From NCBI GenBank assembly GCA_036504095.1, contig DASXVS010000041.1:1-64000 (forward strand): DNA of 64,000 bases, in the 5' to 3' direction. Shown here one piece after another: positions 16,784 through 25,944 of the stretch. Position 1 is the stretch's first letter; each line of letters starts with the position of its first letter. Source of the stretch: Armatimonadota bacterium. Its GTDB lineage: Bacteria; Armatimonadota; DTGP01; JAKQQT01. Under the pieces are notes generated by a model. The model had not been told where the DNA came from, did no database searches, and saw nothing but the letters and a program-made list of their open reading frames with translations. Position numbers and translations under genes: made by a program.

Positions 16784-19700
16784 ATGAACAGGAGACTCAT
16801 CGCCATGGCGCTCAGCGCATCCGTGGCCGGCGCCGCAAGCGCCATGACCGTCGGGAACCTTCGGTGCGAATACCACCCGAACCCGATCGGCATCGACATC
16901 GCGCACCCCCGGCTGAGCTGGATTCTGACGTCCGGCCGCCGCGCGGAAACCCAGACGGCGTACCGCATCATCGTTGCGTCCTCGCGCGAAAAGCTCGACG
17001 CGGATAGCGGCGACGTTTGGGACACCGGCAAGGTGTCATCGGACGAGACGGCCCATCACGCTTACGGCGGCAGCGTGCTGAAGTCCGGGCAGGAGTGCTG
17101 GTGGAAGGTCCGGGCGTGGGATCGGGACGGTTCGCCTTCCGCGTGGAGCGCGCCGGCCCGGTGGACGATGGGTCTGTTGAACCGCACCGACTGGAAAGCG
17201 AAATGGATCAGTGCGCCCAAGCCGCCAGTGTCGCCGTCGGCCGCCGCGAATCCGCTGAGCGGTCTGTCGTGGGTGTGGTACCCCGGTGAGAACGCGCTGA
17301 GCGGCGGGCCGAAGGGCACGCGGACGTTTCGCCGCTCTTTCGCCATACCGGCCGGCAACGGAATCAAGGAAGCGAGGTTCGTGCTTACCGCCGACGACCA
17401 GTTCACGCTGTATGTGAACGGGCACCTCGCCGGAAAGAGCGACGGCCAGACGGACGCCTGGAAGCGCCCGGTCACTGTTGACGTGGCGTCTTATCTCACG
17501 CCGGGCGACAACACCTTGGCGATTCAGGCGGAGAACGCCGGCGGCGCGTGCGGGCTGGCGGGTGTGTTGAAAGTCCGCCTCGATCCGGGCGACCGCATCA
17601 CGGTCAACGTAGACGATTCGTGGAAAAGCGCTCAGGGCACGCCGCACGGCTCGACGGCTCCGGGATTCAGCGATCAGTCCTGGCCGCAGGCCGAGGTTAT
17701 CGCGAAAATGGGCGACGATCCGTGGGGGATACCGGGCAGCCAAGGGCACCTGACGCTGCCGCCGGCGCCCTATCTGCGCAAGGCGTTCAGTGTCGAGAAG
17801 CCTGTGAAGAGCGCCGTGCTTTACGTTACCGCGCTGGGCGTCGTGGAACCCAGCATCAACGGGCGCAAGGTGAGCGATGAGCTTCTCGCACCGGGCTGGA
17901 CCGATTACAAGAAGCGCGTGTATTACCGCACGTACGACGTCACATCGCTGGTGAAGCAGGGAGATAACGCCATCGGCGTCGTTCTGGCCGATGGTTGGGC
18001 CTGCGGCTACGTGGGATTCGGGTCGCGGCGCAATCTGTACGGCATCGGCCGGCCGCGTCTGCTGGCGCAGCTTGAGGTCACGAGGGATGACGGATCGAAG
18101 CAGATGGTCGCAACCGACAGTTCCTGGAAAACGGCCTACGGCCCCATCGTTGAGGGCGACCTGCTGATGGGCGAGACGTATGATGCCCGCCGGGAAGTCG
18201 CCGGCTGGGATACTGCCGGGGCGGACGCCGCCTCATGGGGGGCGGTAGAGGAACGTGAAGCGTGGCCCGCCACGCTGGACGCGTATCCCGGTGTCCCCGT
18301 TCGGCGCCTGATGGAACTGAAGCCGAAAGCGATCACGGAGCCCAAGCCGGGCGCGTTCGTGTACGACCTTGCGCAGAACATGGTCGGCTGGGTCCGCCTC
18401 AAGGCCGCTGGGCCCGCCGGCACGAAGATTACGATGCGATTCGCGGAAATGCTGAACCCGGACGGGACGGTTTATACGACCAACCTTCGCGCCGCCCGGT
18501 GCACCGACACCTACACGCTGCGGGGTGGTGGCGAGGAAACGTGGGAGCCCATGAGCACGTTCCACGGCTTCCGCTACGTTGAAGTGACCGGATTTCCCGG
18601 CACACCGGGCCTCGATGCCATCACGGGCGTCGTTGTCGGATCCGACGCGCCGGAGGCGGGAACCCTGGTCACGTCAAACCCGCTGGTGAATAAGCTTCAG
18701 CACAACGTTGTGTGGGGGCAGCGCGGCAATTTCCTGGAAGTGCCGACCGATTGCCCGCAGCGCGATGAGCGCCTCGGGTGGATGGGCGACGCCGAGGTAT
18801 TCGTCCGCACCGCGTGCACCAACGCGGACGTGAGCGCGTTCTTCACGAAATGGATGATCGATGTTGAAGATGCGCAGCGCCCGGGAGGCGCGTTCACGAA
18901 TGTCTCGCCGGATATCCTGGGCGAGGACGGATCGCCGGCGTGGGGTGACGCCGGGGTGATCGTGCCGTGGACCATGTTCGAGGTCTATGGCGACAAGCGG
19001 ATCATCGAACGGCACTACCCTGCGATGCGCCGTTTCATCGCCTGGATGGAGACCAACAGCGAAGGCCTGCTGAGGCCGGACGGAGGGTTCGGAGACTGGC
19101 TGAGCATCGGTGCGGACACGCCGAAGGACGTCATTTCCACCGCATTCTTCGCGTACAGCACGGACCTGCTGGGCCGAATGGCCGCGGCCATCAACAAGCC
19201 CGACGAGGCGGCAACTTACCACGCGCTGTTCGAGCGGATCAAGGCGGCGTTCAACACGGCGTACGTTGCGCCGGACGGCCGCATCAAAGGCGACACGCAG
19301 GCGTGCTACGTGATGGCGCTTTCGATGAACCTGCTGCCGGACGCGATGCGCCAGAAAGCGCTGGGATACCTGGTCGATGACATCGAGAAGCGCGGGTGGC
19401 GGCTGTCCACCGGGTTCGTGGGCACCGGATTACTCAACCCGGCGCTCACAAACAACGGGCGCACCGACGTTGCGTACCGACTCCTGCTGCAGGACGAGTT
19501 CCCAAGCTGGCTGTTCAGCATCAAGTACGGGGCCACCACCATCTGGGAGCGGTGGAACGGTTGGACGCCGACGGAAGGGTTCGGCGATCCGGGGATGAAC
19601 TCGTTCAACCACTACTCGTTCGGCGCTGTGGACCAGTGGATGCACGCCAACATCGGCGGGATCGACACCGATCCGACGCACCCCGGGTTCAAGCGCATCG

Positions 19701-20002
19701 TGCTCCACCCGCGCCCGGGCGGAGGGTTGACCCACGCGCGCGCCACCTATGATTCCATACGCGGGCGGATCGTGAGCGTGTGGTCGACGGAAGCCGGACG
19801 CTTCGAGCTCAACGTGACTGTGCCGGCGAACACGACCGCCGAGGTGTGGGTGCCGGCGGCGGCCGCAGACCAGGTGACCGAAGGCGGTAAAGCGGCGGTA
19901 TCGGCGGAGGGGGTCAAGCTCCTTCGGCAGGAAGATGGGTGCGCTGTGTTCGAAGTCGGCTCCGGGACGTACACGTTCGTGGCGCCGAAGCCGGCGGCGT
20001 AA
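16784..20002 (+). CDS. Exported alpha-L-rhamnosidase, GH78
   Basis: Start at the ATG of MNRRLIAMALSASVAGAASA, which gives a Sec signal; the frame extends 115 codons upstream through the 61-bp repeats and is rejected there. The 1072-residue product has the GH78 order: an N-terminal beta-sandwich beginning LRCEYHPNPIGIDIAHPRLSW, a second sandwich (VEPSINGRKVSDELLAPGWTDY), then an (alpha/alpha)6 barrel. Catalytic motifs are visible: CPQRDERLGWMGDAEVF (general acid region) and TTIWERWNGW (general base region), with FNHYSFGAV after it. A C-terminal sandwich closes it. It releases terminal L-rhamnose from polysaccharides or glycosides outside the cytoplasm. It links to the rhamnulokinase at 53.6 kb. 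Confidence 0.93.
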   Translation: MNRRLIAMALSASVAGAASAMTVGNLRCEYHPNPIGIDIAHPRLSWILTSGRRAETQTAYRIIVASSREKLDADSGDVWDTGKVSSDETAHHAYGGSVLKSGQECWWKVRAWDRDGSPSAWSAPARWTMGLLNRTDWKAKWISAPKPPVSPSAAANPLSGLSWVWYPGENALSGGPKGTRTFRRSFAIPAGNGIKEARFVLTADDQFTLYVNGHLAGKSDGQTDAWKRPVTVDVASYLTPGDNTLAIQAENAGGACGLAGVLKVRLDPGDRITVNVDDSWKSAQGTPHGSTAPGFSDQSWPQAEVIAKMGDDPWGIPGSQGHLTLPPAPYLRKAFSVEKPVKSAVLYVTALGVVEPSINGRKVSDELLAPGWTDYKKRVYYRTYDVTSLVKQGDNAIGVVLADGWACGYVGFGSRRNLYGIGRPRLLAQLEVTRDDGSKQMVATDSSWKTAYGPIVEGDLLMGETYDARREVAGWDTAGADAASWGAVEEREAWPATLDAYPGVPVRRLMELKPKAITEPKPGAFVYDLAQNMVGWVRLKAAGPAGTKITMRFAEMLNPDGTVYTTNLRAARCTDTYTLRGGGEETWEPMSTFHGFRYVEVTGFPGTPGLDAITGVVVGSDAPEAGTLVTSNPLVNKLQHNVVWGQRGNFLEVPTDCPQRDERLGWMGDAEVFVRTACTNADVSAFFTKWMIDVEDAQRPGGAFTNVSPDILGEDGSPAWGDAGVIVPWTMFEVYGDKRIIERHYPAMRRFIAWMETNSEGLLRPDGGFGDWLSIGADTPKDVISTAFFAYSTDLLGRMAAAINKPDEAATYHALFERIKAAFNTAYVAPDGRIKGDTQACYVMALSMNLLPDAMRQKALGYLVDDIEKRGWRLSTGFVGTGLLNPALTNNGRTDVAYRLLLQDEFPSWLFSIKYGATTIWERWNGWTPTEGFGDPGMNSFNHYSFGAVDQWMHANIGGIDTDPTHPGFKRIVLHPRPGGGLTHARATYDSIRGRIVSVWSTEAGRFELNVTVPANTTAEVWVPAAAADQVTEGGKAAVSAEGVKLLRQEDGCAVFEVGSGTYTFVAPKPAA

Positions 20003-20013
20003 GCCGGCGTGGA

Positions 20014-20035
20014 GTGCGGCAGCTTGCTGCCGCAC
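20014..20035. terminator. Bidirectional hairpin between convergent genes
   Basis: GTGCGGCAGC-TT-GCTGCCGCAC, a perfect 10-bp stem with a two-base loop, lies between the rhamnosidase stop and the VWA gene stop. No T-tract on either strand. Confidence 0.6.
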
Positions 20036-20047
20036 ACCACCCCGGGG

Positions 20048-20776
20048 TCAGGGTCTTGTGTTCCAGAAGTTGCCTTCGCCGGTGTCTTCCGGCGTGGGCG
20101 GGACATCGGCATCGCGTTTGTAGAACGCCTTGCTTGATTTCATTCCGGCGCGGCGTTCGGCGACGTAGTTCATCGTGGCGGCGGCCTGGACACTGCCCGC
20201 CTCCTTCATCCCTTCGGATGTGGCTTTGAATGACGCCACATTGTCCGGGTGGATGCCCATCTCCTGCGATATCACGCTGAGGTCCTGATTGGATCCCAGG
20301 TAGACGAACGTCCAGCGGTCCGTCTTCTGGAGATCGCCGATGCGTTTGGCGATTTGCGGGTACGTGAACCTCTTGCTGTTGTTCTCATAGCCGTCGCTGA
20401 TAACGATGACGAGAAAAGAGACGTGGTCCTCACCGGCGTCTTTCATCGTTTTCAGGCGGTCGATGGTCAAGCCGACGGCGTCCAGCATGGCCGTGAGGCC
20501 CGTTGGGCAATAGTCCCTGGCCGTGAGCCGTGCGAGAGAGCCCACCGGCTCGTTCCAGTACACGGGGTTCGGCACCACGGTGTTGAACTTGACCAGACTC
20601 ACTCGGGTGTCCTGGTCGGCTGCGGCGGTCCGGATGGCATCGGCCTGTTCGTTGAAGGCGTCGATCGCCTCCCTCCGCATCGCGTCCATTGAGCCCGACT
20701 CGTCCAGGACGATCGCAACGTAGTTCTTGAGGCGCTGCGGGTGAGCGCCGTTTCCGTTTTGATAAGCGTACAGCAT
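20048..20776 (-). CDS. Von Willebrand factor A domain protein
   Basis: The start is the ATG of MLYAYQNGNGAHPQRL with GGAGG seven bases upstream; the open frame further upstream has no homology. The 242-residue product is almost entirely one VWA domain: VAIVLDESGSM is the MIDAS D-x-S-x-S, SLVKFN and a Thr in GLTAMLDAV supply the other metal ligands, and VIVISDGYEN closes the fold. There is no signal peptide or membrane helix, so it is probably cytoplasmic. The C-terminal 45 residues are charged and disordered-looking. It is divergent from a WYL-domain regulator, a pairing that suggests a stress or defence-related switch, but nothing here fixes its role. Confidence 0.82.
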   Translation of the reverse strand: MLYAYQNGNGAHPQRLKNYVAIVLDESGSMDAMRREAIDAFNEQADAIRTAAADQDTRVSLVKFNTVVPNPVYWNEPVGSLARLTARDYCPTGLTAMLDAVGLTIDRLKTMKDAGEDHVSFLVIVISDGYENNSKRFTYPQIAKRIGDLQKTDRWTFVYLGSNQDLSVISQEMGIHPDNVASFKATSEGMKEAGSVQAAATMNYVAERRAGMKSSKAFYKRDADVPPTPEDTGEGNFWNTRP

Positions 20777-20830
20777 GGTTGCCTCCTTCGGTGTTGATTC
20801 CGCTCTCACAAGGAACATACCATTCGGGCA

Positions 20831-20867
20831 TGGACAGCACGGTGTCCATGGTGGACAGCCTCCTGTC
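20831..20867. promoter_or_regulatory. Candidate operator between the VWA and WYL-regulator genes
   Basis: TGGACAGC occurs at 20831 and again at 20852, 21 bp apart (two helical turns). TGTCCA at 20843-20848 forms inverted repeats with both: TGGACA-N6-TGTCCA and TGTCCA-TGG-TGGACA. A degenerate CTGTCA follows at 20863. The arrangement suits a dimeric or tetrameric regulator such as the adjacent WYL protein. Confidence 0.6.
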
Positions 20868-20921
20868 AGGTTATTTTCGAACCGGCACGGGACCGCGGGC
20901 GCCGTGGCGAGGGAGCGACAG

Positions 20922-22007
20922 ATGAAGACCTCAGACGCAGCAGATAAGAGACCCGCCAATCCGGCGCAACCATTACGCCGCACCGCTCCGGCTTCGCTGG
21001 ATCACGACCGGTTTCGCCGCGTCACCAGGCTGCTTCAGATCGTTACCCTGCTGCAGTCGGGCAGGGGTTACAACCTGGCGGGCCTGGCGGCCGCCTGCGG
21101 CTGCTGCACGCGAACGATGCAGCGCGACCTCTCATACTGGCGCGAGTTGGGTGTGCCGATCGACTATGAGACCGACCGCAAATCCTATGTGCTGGCGGGG
21201 CCTCTTCCGTTCAAAGTGCTGGATATGACCGTGGCCGAGGCAACGGCCATCGCGCTGGCCGAGGGTTCCGCCATCGCGTCGGGCGGGCTGAGGATTGAGG
21301 ACGGAATCTCCAGCGCGTTTGACAAGATCCGCGGCCTGGTGCCGGAGGAAGTCGCGGAGCGGCTTGACGGCATCCGGTCGTCGCTTCTGACGGTGGGTGA
21401 GGCGCGACGGGATTACTCGCACGCGCCGCTGACGGCCTTGCTGGATGCCTGCCGGCGCGGCTATACCGTTTCCATCGATTACAACTCCGTCTCCACCGGG
21501 CGGCGAACGCGGATGATCGAACCATACCGCGTGGCATACCTGAACGGGTTCTGGATGGTGATCGCCCGGGACCCGGAGCACAATGACGTGCGAAAATTCG
21601 CACTGGACCGGATTCACGCGTGCGCGTTCCCGCGCCCGGACCGGCCGTTCAAGATCCCTCAAACATGGTCCCTCACCGAGTTCACGGCCGGATCCGTGGG
21701 TGTTCTCCGCGGGGATAAAGCCGAGATATGCCTCCGGTTCGAGCCCGAGGCGGCGCAGTACGCACGATCGCGCCTGTGGCGGTTCCCGCACGAGATTACG
21801 GAGGACCCGACCGACGGGTCCGTGCAGGTGCGCGGGACGGTCGCGGGGCTCGAGGAGATCACCTGGGAGGTTCTCCGCTGGGGCCGCTATGTGACCGTGC
21901 TCGAGCCTCCGGAGCTGAGAAACAAGGTCGCCGATGAGGCGCGACTCATTGCCTCAAAATATGACAGCGACCAAGCCTTGCAGCACGAAACGGTGCCGCG
22001 GTACTAG
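20922..22007 (+). CDS. WYL-domain transcription regulator with HTH
   Basis: Start at the ATG of MKTSDAADKRPANPAQ, with GGGAG upstream; an earlier in-frame start at 20775 would overlap the divergent gene. In the 361-residue product, residues about 28-85 form a DeoR-type helix-turn-helix (LLQSGRGYNLAGLAAACGCC, TMQRDLSYWRELGVP). Residues about 170-250 form the WYL fold (YTVSIDYNSVSTGRRTRMI, GFWMVIARD, FALDRI); the eponymous triad reads Trp-Met-Val. The C-terminal extension (WCX-like, about 270-350) is typical of the family. WYL regulators sense nucleic-acid or nucleotide ligands and often control defence or DNA-damage genes. It probably controls itself and the VWA gene through the repeats between them. 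Confidence 0.88.
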   Translation: MKTSDAADKRPANPAQPLRRTAPASLDHDRFRRVTRLLQIVTLLQSGRGYNLAGLAAACGCCTRTMQRDLSYWRELGVPIDYETDRKSYVLAGPLPFKVLDMTVAEATAIALAEGSAIASGGLRIEDGISSAFDKIRGLVPEEVAERLDGIRSSLLTVGEARRDYSHAPLTALLDACRRGYTVSIDYNSVSTGRRTRMIEPYRVAYLNGFWMVIARDPEHNDVRKFALDRIHACAFPRPDRPFKIPQTWSLTEFTAGSVGVLRGDKAEICLRFEPEAAQYARSRLWRFPHEITEDPTDGSVQVRGTVAGLEEITWEVLRWGRYVTVLEPPELRNKVADEARLIASKYDSDQALQHETVPRY

Positions 22008-22128
22008 CCCATGGTACCTTATTCCCCTTACGTCCTCAACGGGTGCTAGAGTAACGTAGGAATGGGAGCCATGCCGCAAGCATTCCTTTGAGCTTGCCTT
22101 CTATTGGGGTCCCGCCAGGAGCCACCGA

Positions 22129-23235
22129 GTGACCGATTTTGTTCCGTACACACCGGACGATTTTGCCCATAGCCCATTTGTGCTCTTCTACGAGGTAACG
22201 AGGGCCTGCGACCTTGTTTGCGCCCATTGCCGGGCGTGCGCGCAGCCCAAGCGCCATCCGCACGAACTCACCCATGAGCAGTCGGAACAACTGCTCACCC
22301 AGATAGCCTCTTTTCCCAAGCCGCCCGTGCTGATCTTCACCGGCGGGGACCCGATGAAGCGCGAGGACATTTTTGACCTCGTCCGCTTCGCGGTTGACAA
22401 GGGCCTCAGCACCGCGATGACGCCGTCGGCGACGCCGCTGGTAACGCACGAAGCCATCCTGAAGCTAAAGGAAGCCGGTCTGACGCGACTGGCGCTGTCC
22501 ATTGACGCGGCGGATGCGACGACGCACGACTCCTTCCGCGGCGTGCCCGGTTCCTTTGACCGCACGATCGAGATACTGAACGACGCGCACAGCGTTGGCC
22601 TGCCGATTCAGGTTAATACCACGATCACGCGGCGCAACGTGGACCAGGTCGATGCCATGGCGGAATTGTTCGGGCAGTTGGGGATCGTTCTGTGGTCGAT
22701 TTTCTTCCTCGTTCCGGTAGGCCGCGGGCTTTCCGAGGAGCGTGTTCCGGCGGAGAAGTATGAAGAAGTATTTGAGCGCATGTGGTATCACGCTCAGCAC
22801 CAGAAGTACAGCCTCAAGACCACCGAGGCGCACCACTACCGCCGCTTCGTTCTGGAGCGGATGGGCAACCCGCAGTATCAGCCGAGCGGGCCGGCGCCGG
22901 GCCGCATTCAGCGCGCCCCGCTGGGCGTGAACGACGGGAAGGGCGCGATGTTCGTGAGCCATACGGGGACGGTTTTCCCCAGCGGGTTTATGCCCATCCG
23001 CTGCGGCAAGTTCCCGGAGCAAAGCGTCGTTGATGTTTACCAGAACAGCGAAACCATGCAGTTGCTGCGCGACGGCGATCTGCTCAAGGGAAAATGCGGG
23101 GCTTGCGAATACCGCCAGATCTGTGGCGGAAGCCGCGCGCGTGCCTATGCGGTCACACAGGACCCTCTGGCGAGCGAACCCGATTGTGTGTATGTGCCCA
23201 AGGTCTGGAGGGAGATGGAAGAATGCTTAGCGTAA
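22129..23235 (+). CDS. Radical SAM/SPASM protein, NirJ/AhbD-like (resembles the BA_1875 group)
   Basis: The start is a GTG with AGGAG seven bases before it. The 368-residue product has the radical SAM cluster motif C27-x3-C31-x2-C34 (TRACDLVCAHC), the GGDP loop (IFTGGDPMKRED), and SIDAADATTHDSFRG. The C-terminal SPASM-like segment KGKCGACEYRQICGGSRARAY should hold an auxiliary iron-sulfur cluster. The overall sequence resembles the haem/haem-d1 synthesis relatives NirJ, AhbC and AhbD, and most of all the so-called BA_1875 family; the exact reaction is not known to me. It overlaps the next radical SAM gene by 13 bases and lies just upstream of c-type cytochromes, which favours a haem-related role. 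Confidence 0.85.
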   Translation: MTDFVPYTPDDFAHSPFVLFYEVTRACDLVCAHCRACAQPKRHPHELTHEQSEQLLTQIASFPKPPVLIFTGGDPMKREDIFDLVRFAVDKGLSTAMTPSATPLVTHEAILKLKEAGLTRLALSIDAADATTHDSFRGVPGSFDRTIEILNDAHSVGLPIQVNTTITRRNVDQVDAMAELFGQLGIVLWSIFFLVPVGRGLSEERVPAEKYEEVFERMWYHAQHQKYSLKTTEAHHYRRFVLERMGNPQYQPSGPAPGRIQRAPLGVNDGKGAMFVSHTGTVFPSGFMPIRCGKFPEQSVVDVYQNSETMQLLRDGDLLKGKCGACEYRQICGGSRARAYAVTQDPLASEPDCVYVPKVWREMEECLA

Positions 23236-24452
23236 GCAACCTGCTGTGCGATCACGCCGCCGGAAACGAGCGGCTTCGATATGGCCATATCCGTGGCGGG
23301 AAAGATGGCAACCTCGTTGACATCGACGGTTTCGGCGGCGCGCCGCGCCCCGTGGTGGTGTGGGCCGTCACGAAGGCGTGCAACCTCCGCTGCGTGCACT
23401 GTTACGCGTCCGCCGGGGCCGACCCCGCGCCGAACGAACTGAGCCACGCTGAAGGCATCGCGCTGCTGGACGACCTTAAGGCGTTCAACGTGCCGGCGGT
23501 CCTTTTTTCGGGGGGAGAGCCGCTTTCCCGCGCCGACACGCCGGAATTGATCGGGTACGCCCAGTCGATCGGCATTTCCTGCACCCTCTCGACCAACGGG
23601 CTGCTCATCGACGACGCCATGGCGGACCGTCTCCAGGCGCTGGGCCTGACATACGTCGGGATAAGCCTCGACGGCACCCGTCCGCGCCACGACAAACTCC
23701 GCGGCATGATGGGCGCCTACGACGGCACCCTGGCCGCCATCGACCGCTGCCGGGCCCGCGGCATCAAGGTTGGCGTCCGGTTCACGGTTCACGCTTTGAA
23801 CCAGGAGGACCTGGATCCGCTCTTCGACATCTGCCTGGAGCACGACGTGCAGCGGTTGTGCGTCTACCATCTGGCTTATTCGGGCCGGGGCGAGGGCATG
23901 ACGCGCGTCGACCTGTCCGCGGAGCAGACACGGACGGTTGTGGACCGGATTTTCGAGCGTACGCAGCAGTACCACGATGCCAACTACCCGCTGGAGGTCC
24001 TGACGGTTGGCAACCACGCGGATGCGGCCTACGTTCTGATGCACCTCGAGAAGAGCGATCCGGCCCGGGCGGCCCAGGTGCGCGAGCGCTTGCGGGGCAC
24101 CGGCGGCAACAGGAGCGGGTGCAACATCTCCGCCATCGATCCGATCGGGGACGTCCATTACGATCAGTTCTCGTGGCACTACACCTGCGGGAATGTGCGC
24201 GACGCGAAGTTCAGCGAGATCTGGTCGCAAGCCACGGATGAGCGACTGGCCATCATGCGGGACCGGCGCGCGTATCTGCCGGAGAAGTGCCAATCGTGCC
24301 GCTTTGTGGACGTGTGCAACGGGAATTTGCGCACACGGGCCGAATCGGCGACCGGAGACTGGCTTGGAATGGACCCAAGTTGCTATCTAACTGATAGTGA
24401 GGTAGCCGCGTCCGCCGCGGAGACCGCCGCAGGATATGTGACTGCCTCGTAG
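23223..24452 (+). CDS. Second radical SAM/SPASM protein, AhbC/NirJ-like
   Basis: The start is the ATG of MLSVSNLLCDH inside the end of the previous gene, with GGAGGGAG upstream; the 13-base overlap implies translational coupling. The 409-residue product has C53-x3-C57-x2-C60 (TKACNLRCVHCY), FSGGEPLSRAD and GISLDGTRPRHDKLRG. Two Cys-rich segments are at the C-terminal end: HYTCGNVRDAKF and CQSCRFVDVCNGN, which should bind one or two auxiliary clusters. In AhbC/NirJ proteins this layout supports side-chain removal from a modified sirohaem. The pair with the previous gene resembles AhbC/AhbD of the alternative haem pathway, but peptide modification is not excluded. Confidence 0.85.
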   Translation: MLSVSNLLCDHAAGNERLRYGHIRGGKDGNLVDIDGFGGAPRPVVVWAVTKACNLRCVHCYASAGADPAPNELSHAEGIALLDDLKAFNVPAVLFSGGEPLSRADTPELIGYAQSIGISCTLSTNGLLIDDAMADRLQALGLTYVGISLDGTRPRHDKLRGMMGAYDGTLAAIDRCRARGIKVGVRFTVHALNQEDLDPLFDICLEHDVQRLCVYHLAYSGRGEGMTRVDLSAEQTRTVVDRIFERTQQYHDANYPLEVLTVGNHADAAYVLMHLEKSDPARAAQVRERLRGTGGNRSGCNISAIDPIGDVHYDQFSWHYTCGNVRDAKFSEIWSQATDERLAIMRDRRAYLPEKCQSCRFVDVCNGNLRTRAESATGDWLGMDPSCYLTDSEVAASAAETAAGYVTAS

Positions 24453-24496
24453 CGTCGCCAATCTCGGCGAATGCATACTCGAAGGAGGATTGTCAG

Positions 24497-24880
24497 ATGA
24501 ACTGTCGTCTCGCCCTGACGCTGGGACTGGCCCTCATGGCCAGCGCCGCAATGGCCCACCCGAACTTTGTGGGGACTTTCAAACAGAAGTACCCCGCTCC
24601 CGCGGGTTCGGCCCTCGCAAAAGCCACCTGTGCGATCTGCCACGTCGGCTTTACGCCGAAACTGAATCCTTACGGAGTTGACCTTCAGAAGGCGCTGCGC
24701 GCCGACAAGACGAAGACGCTGAGCGCTGCCGAGCTGGCCAAAGTTGAGAAGCTGGATTCGGACAAAGACGGCGCCAAGAACATCGTCGAGATCAAGGCGG
24801 GCACGCTGCCCGGTGACGCGAAGTCCAAGCCCGGGGCGGTAAAGCCCAAGGCGAAGGCAAAGGCGCCGAAGAAGAAGTAA
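24497..24880 (+). CDS. Small exported mono-haem c-type cytochrome, paralogue 1
   Basis: The ATG follows GGAGG. The 127-residue product has a Sec signal (residues 1-20, ends AMA), one haem-binding motif C45-AIC-H49, the segment NPYGVDLQKAL and a calcium-loop-like LDSDKDGAKNIVEI near the end, then GTLPGD. A Lys/Ala/Pro tail (about 18 residues) is unique to this copy. It is a periplasmic electron carrier by inference. Two paralogues follow at 25063 and 25945, and the set lies between two radical SAM genes and a large cytochrome c/b fusion. Confidence 0.85.
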   Translation: MNCRLALTLGLALMASAAMAHPNFVGTFKQKYPAPAGSALAKATCAICHVGFTPKLNPYGVDLQKALRADKTKTLSAAELAKVEKLDSDKDGAKNIVEIKAGTLPGDAKSKPGAVKPKAKAKAPKKK

Positions 24881-25062
24881 GGCATCGTCCTGACATCCAA
24901 CGCCCGCGACCGGTATAGCCGGCAGGCCGAGCCAGTCAGCACCATGTCCGGCTGCATCGGCGACCCTGTGGCGGGCAAATCATCCCGAGCCGGAACCATC
25001 TACCGATGGGCGCCGGCCACCGGCCAGCGGCGCGCGTTGGCCCCTTCCCGCGGAGCAAGCAT

Positions 25063-25401
25063 TTGAGAACGATTCGTACGGTATTGACGATCGGATTCGC
25101 GGCAATTACAGCGACGTCCTTCGCGCTTCCGGCATTTCTGACCACTTTCCAGGCGACGTACAAGGCGCCGAAGGGTTCCGCCTTGGAGTCGGCTGGGTGC
25201 AAGACGTGTCACGTTGGGAGTACGACGAAGCGAAACCCCTACGGCCAGGACGTGGAGAAGGCGATGGCGGCCTTGAAGTCCAAGAAGGTGACGGCCGAAG
25301 TTCTGAAGAAGGTCGAGCTGCTCGATTCTGACAAGGATGGCGTCACGAACATCGCTGAGATTACCAAGGGCACGCTTCCGGGAGACCCCAAGAGCAAGTA
25401 G
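25063..25401 (+). CDS. Small exported mono-haem c-type cytochrome, paralogue 2 (TTG start)
   Basis: The start is taken as TTG at 25063 because GGAG lies seven bases upstream and the product then begins MRTIRTVLTIGFAAITATS, a good Sec signal. It also makes the gene exactly 339 bp, the same as paralogue 3. The frame open back to 25006 adds residues with no signal character. The 112-residue product has C46-KTC-H50, RNPYGQDVEKAM and LDSDKDGVTNIAEITKGTLPGD. It is like paralogue 1 without the Lys-rich tail. A strong terminator follows, so paralogues 1 and 2 may end one transcript. Confidence 0.85.
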   Translation: MRTIRTVLTIGFAAITATSFALPAFLTTFQATYKAPKGSALESAGCKTCHVGSTTKRNPYGQDVEKAMAALKSKKVTAEVLKKVELLDSDKDGVTNIAEITKGTLPGDPKSK

Positions 25402-25422
25402 CCAACAGGCAACCGTCTGGCG

Positions 25423-25481
25423 CAGGAATGGCGGAGCGGAGGACCTCGCGTTTGTGAGGCCCACCGCTCCGCCTTTTCCTG
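25423..25481 (+). terminator. Rho-independent terminator after cytochrome paralogue 2
   Basis: GGCGGAGCGG (25430-25439) pairs with CCGCTCCGCC (25464-25473) and is followed by TTTT. The outer CAGGAA/TTCCTG extends the stem and an inner CCTC/GAGG lies in the loop. This is the clearest T-tract terminator in the window apart from the one in the metal riboswitch. Confidence 0.75.
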
Positions 25482-25944
25482 TTTCAGGCCCCGCATGGAC
25501 CCCCGGGGGCGGCTAATGTGAGAGGCGGCGCTCCGAGCTCCGCCGCGGACACGGTCTGAGTGCGCGGCTCGCGACGAATGTGCGTCGGGGGCGCTTGGCG
25601 CGGGGGTACCTGAGTACTGCCGGGTGGCCTCATTTTCCCTAGTCTGATGGCCGCTTTCAGCTTTTCTTACTTCTCGCAGGCCTGTTAGACTTTGGTTATC
25701 AGTCAGGCGAATCGCATTTATCGCCTCGACAGGCAGCCTTCCGGTTGCCGCGCTTATCCCTGCGAACGGATCAGATTGTCCGCGTTGTCAACCCGTCATG
25801 AGATCGGACACGGGTATTTCATCTCTCAGGCGGAAATGGCCTGAGGCTTTGCCCCCAGATACGAGGGATCGGCGTAACATCGATCAAAGTCCGGCGCGCC
25901 GCTCCAGGCTGCGCAGACAATCAACCGCATTGAAGGGGATTCTG
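25482..25944. other. 463-bp intergenic stretch, no gene recognised
   Basis: It lies between the terminator and cytochrome paralogue 3. Composition alternates between GC-rich (25490-25620) and lower-GC (25630-25780) segments, unlike adjacent coding DNA. No known riboswitch or RNA class is recognised. The large gap after a terminator implies that paralogue 3 has its own promoter, which I cannot place with confidence. Confidence 0.5.
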
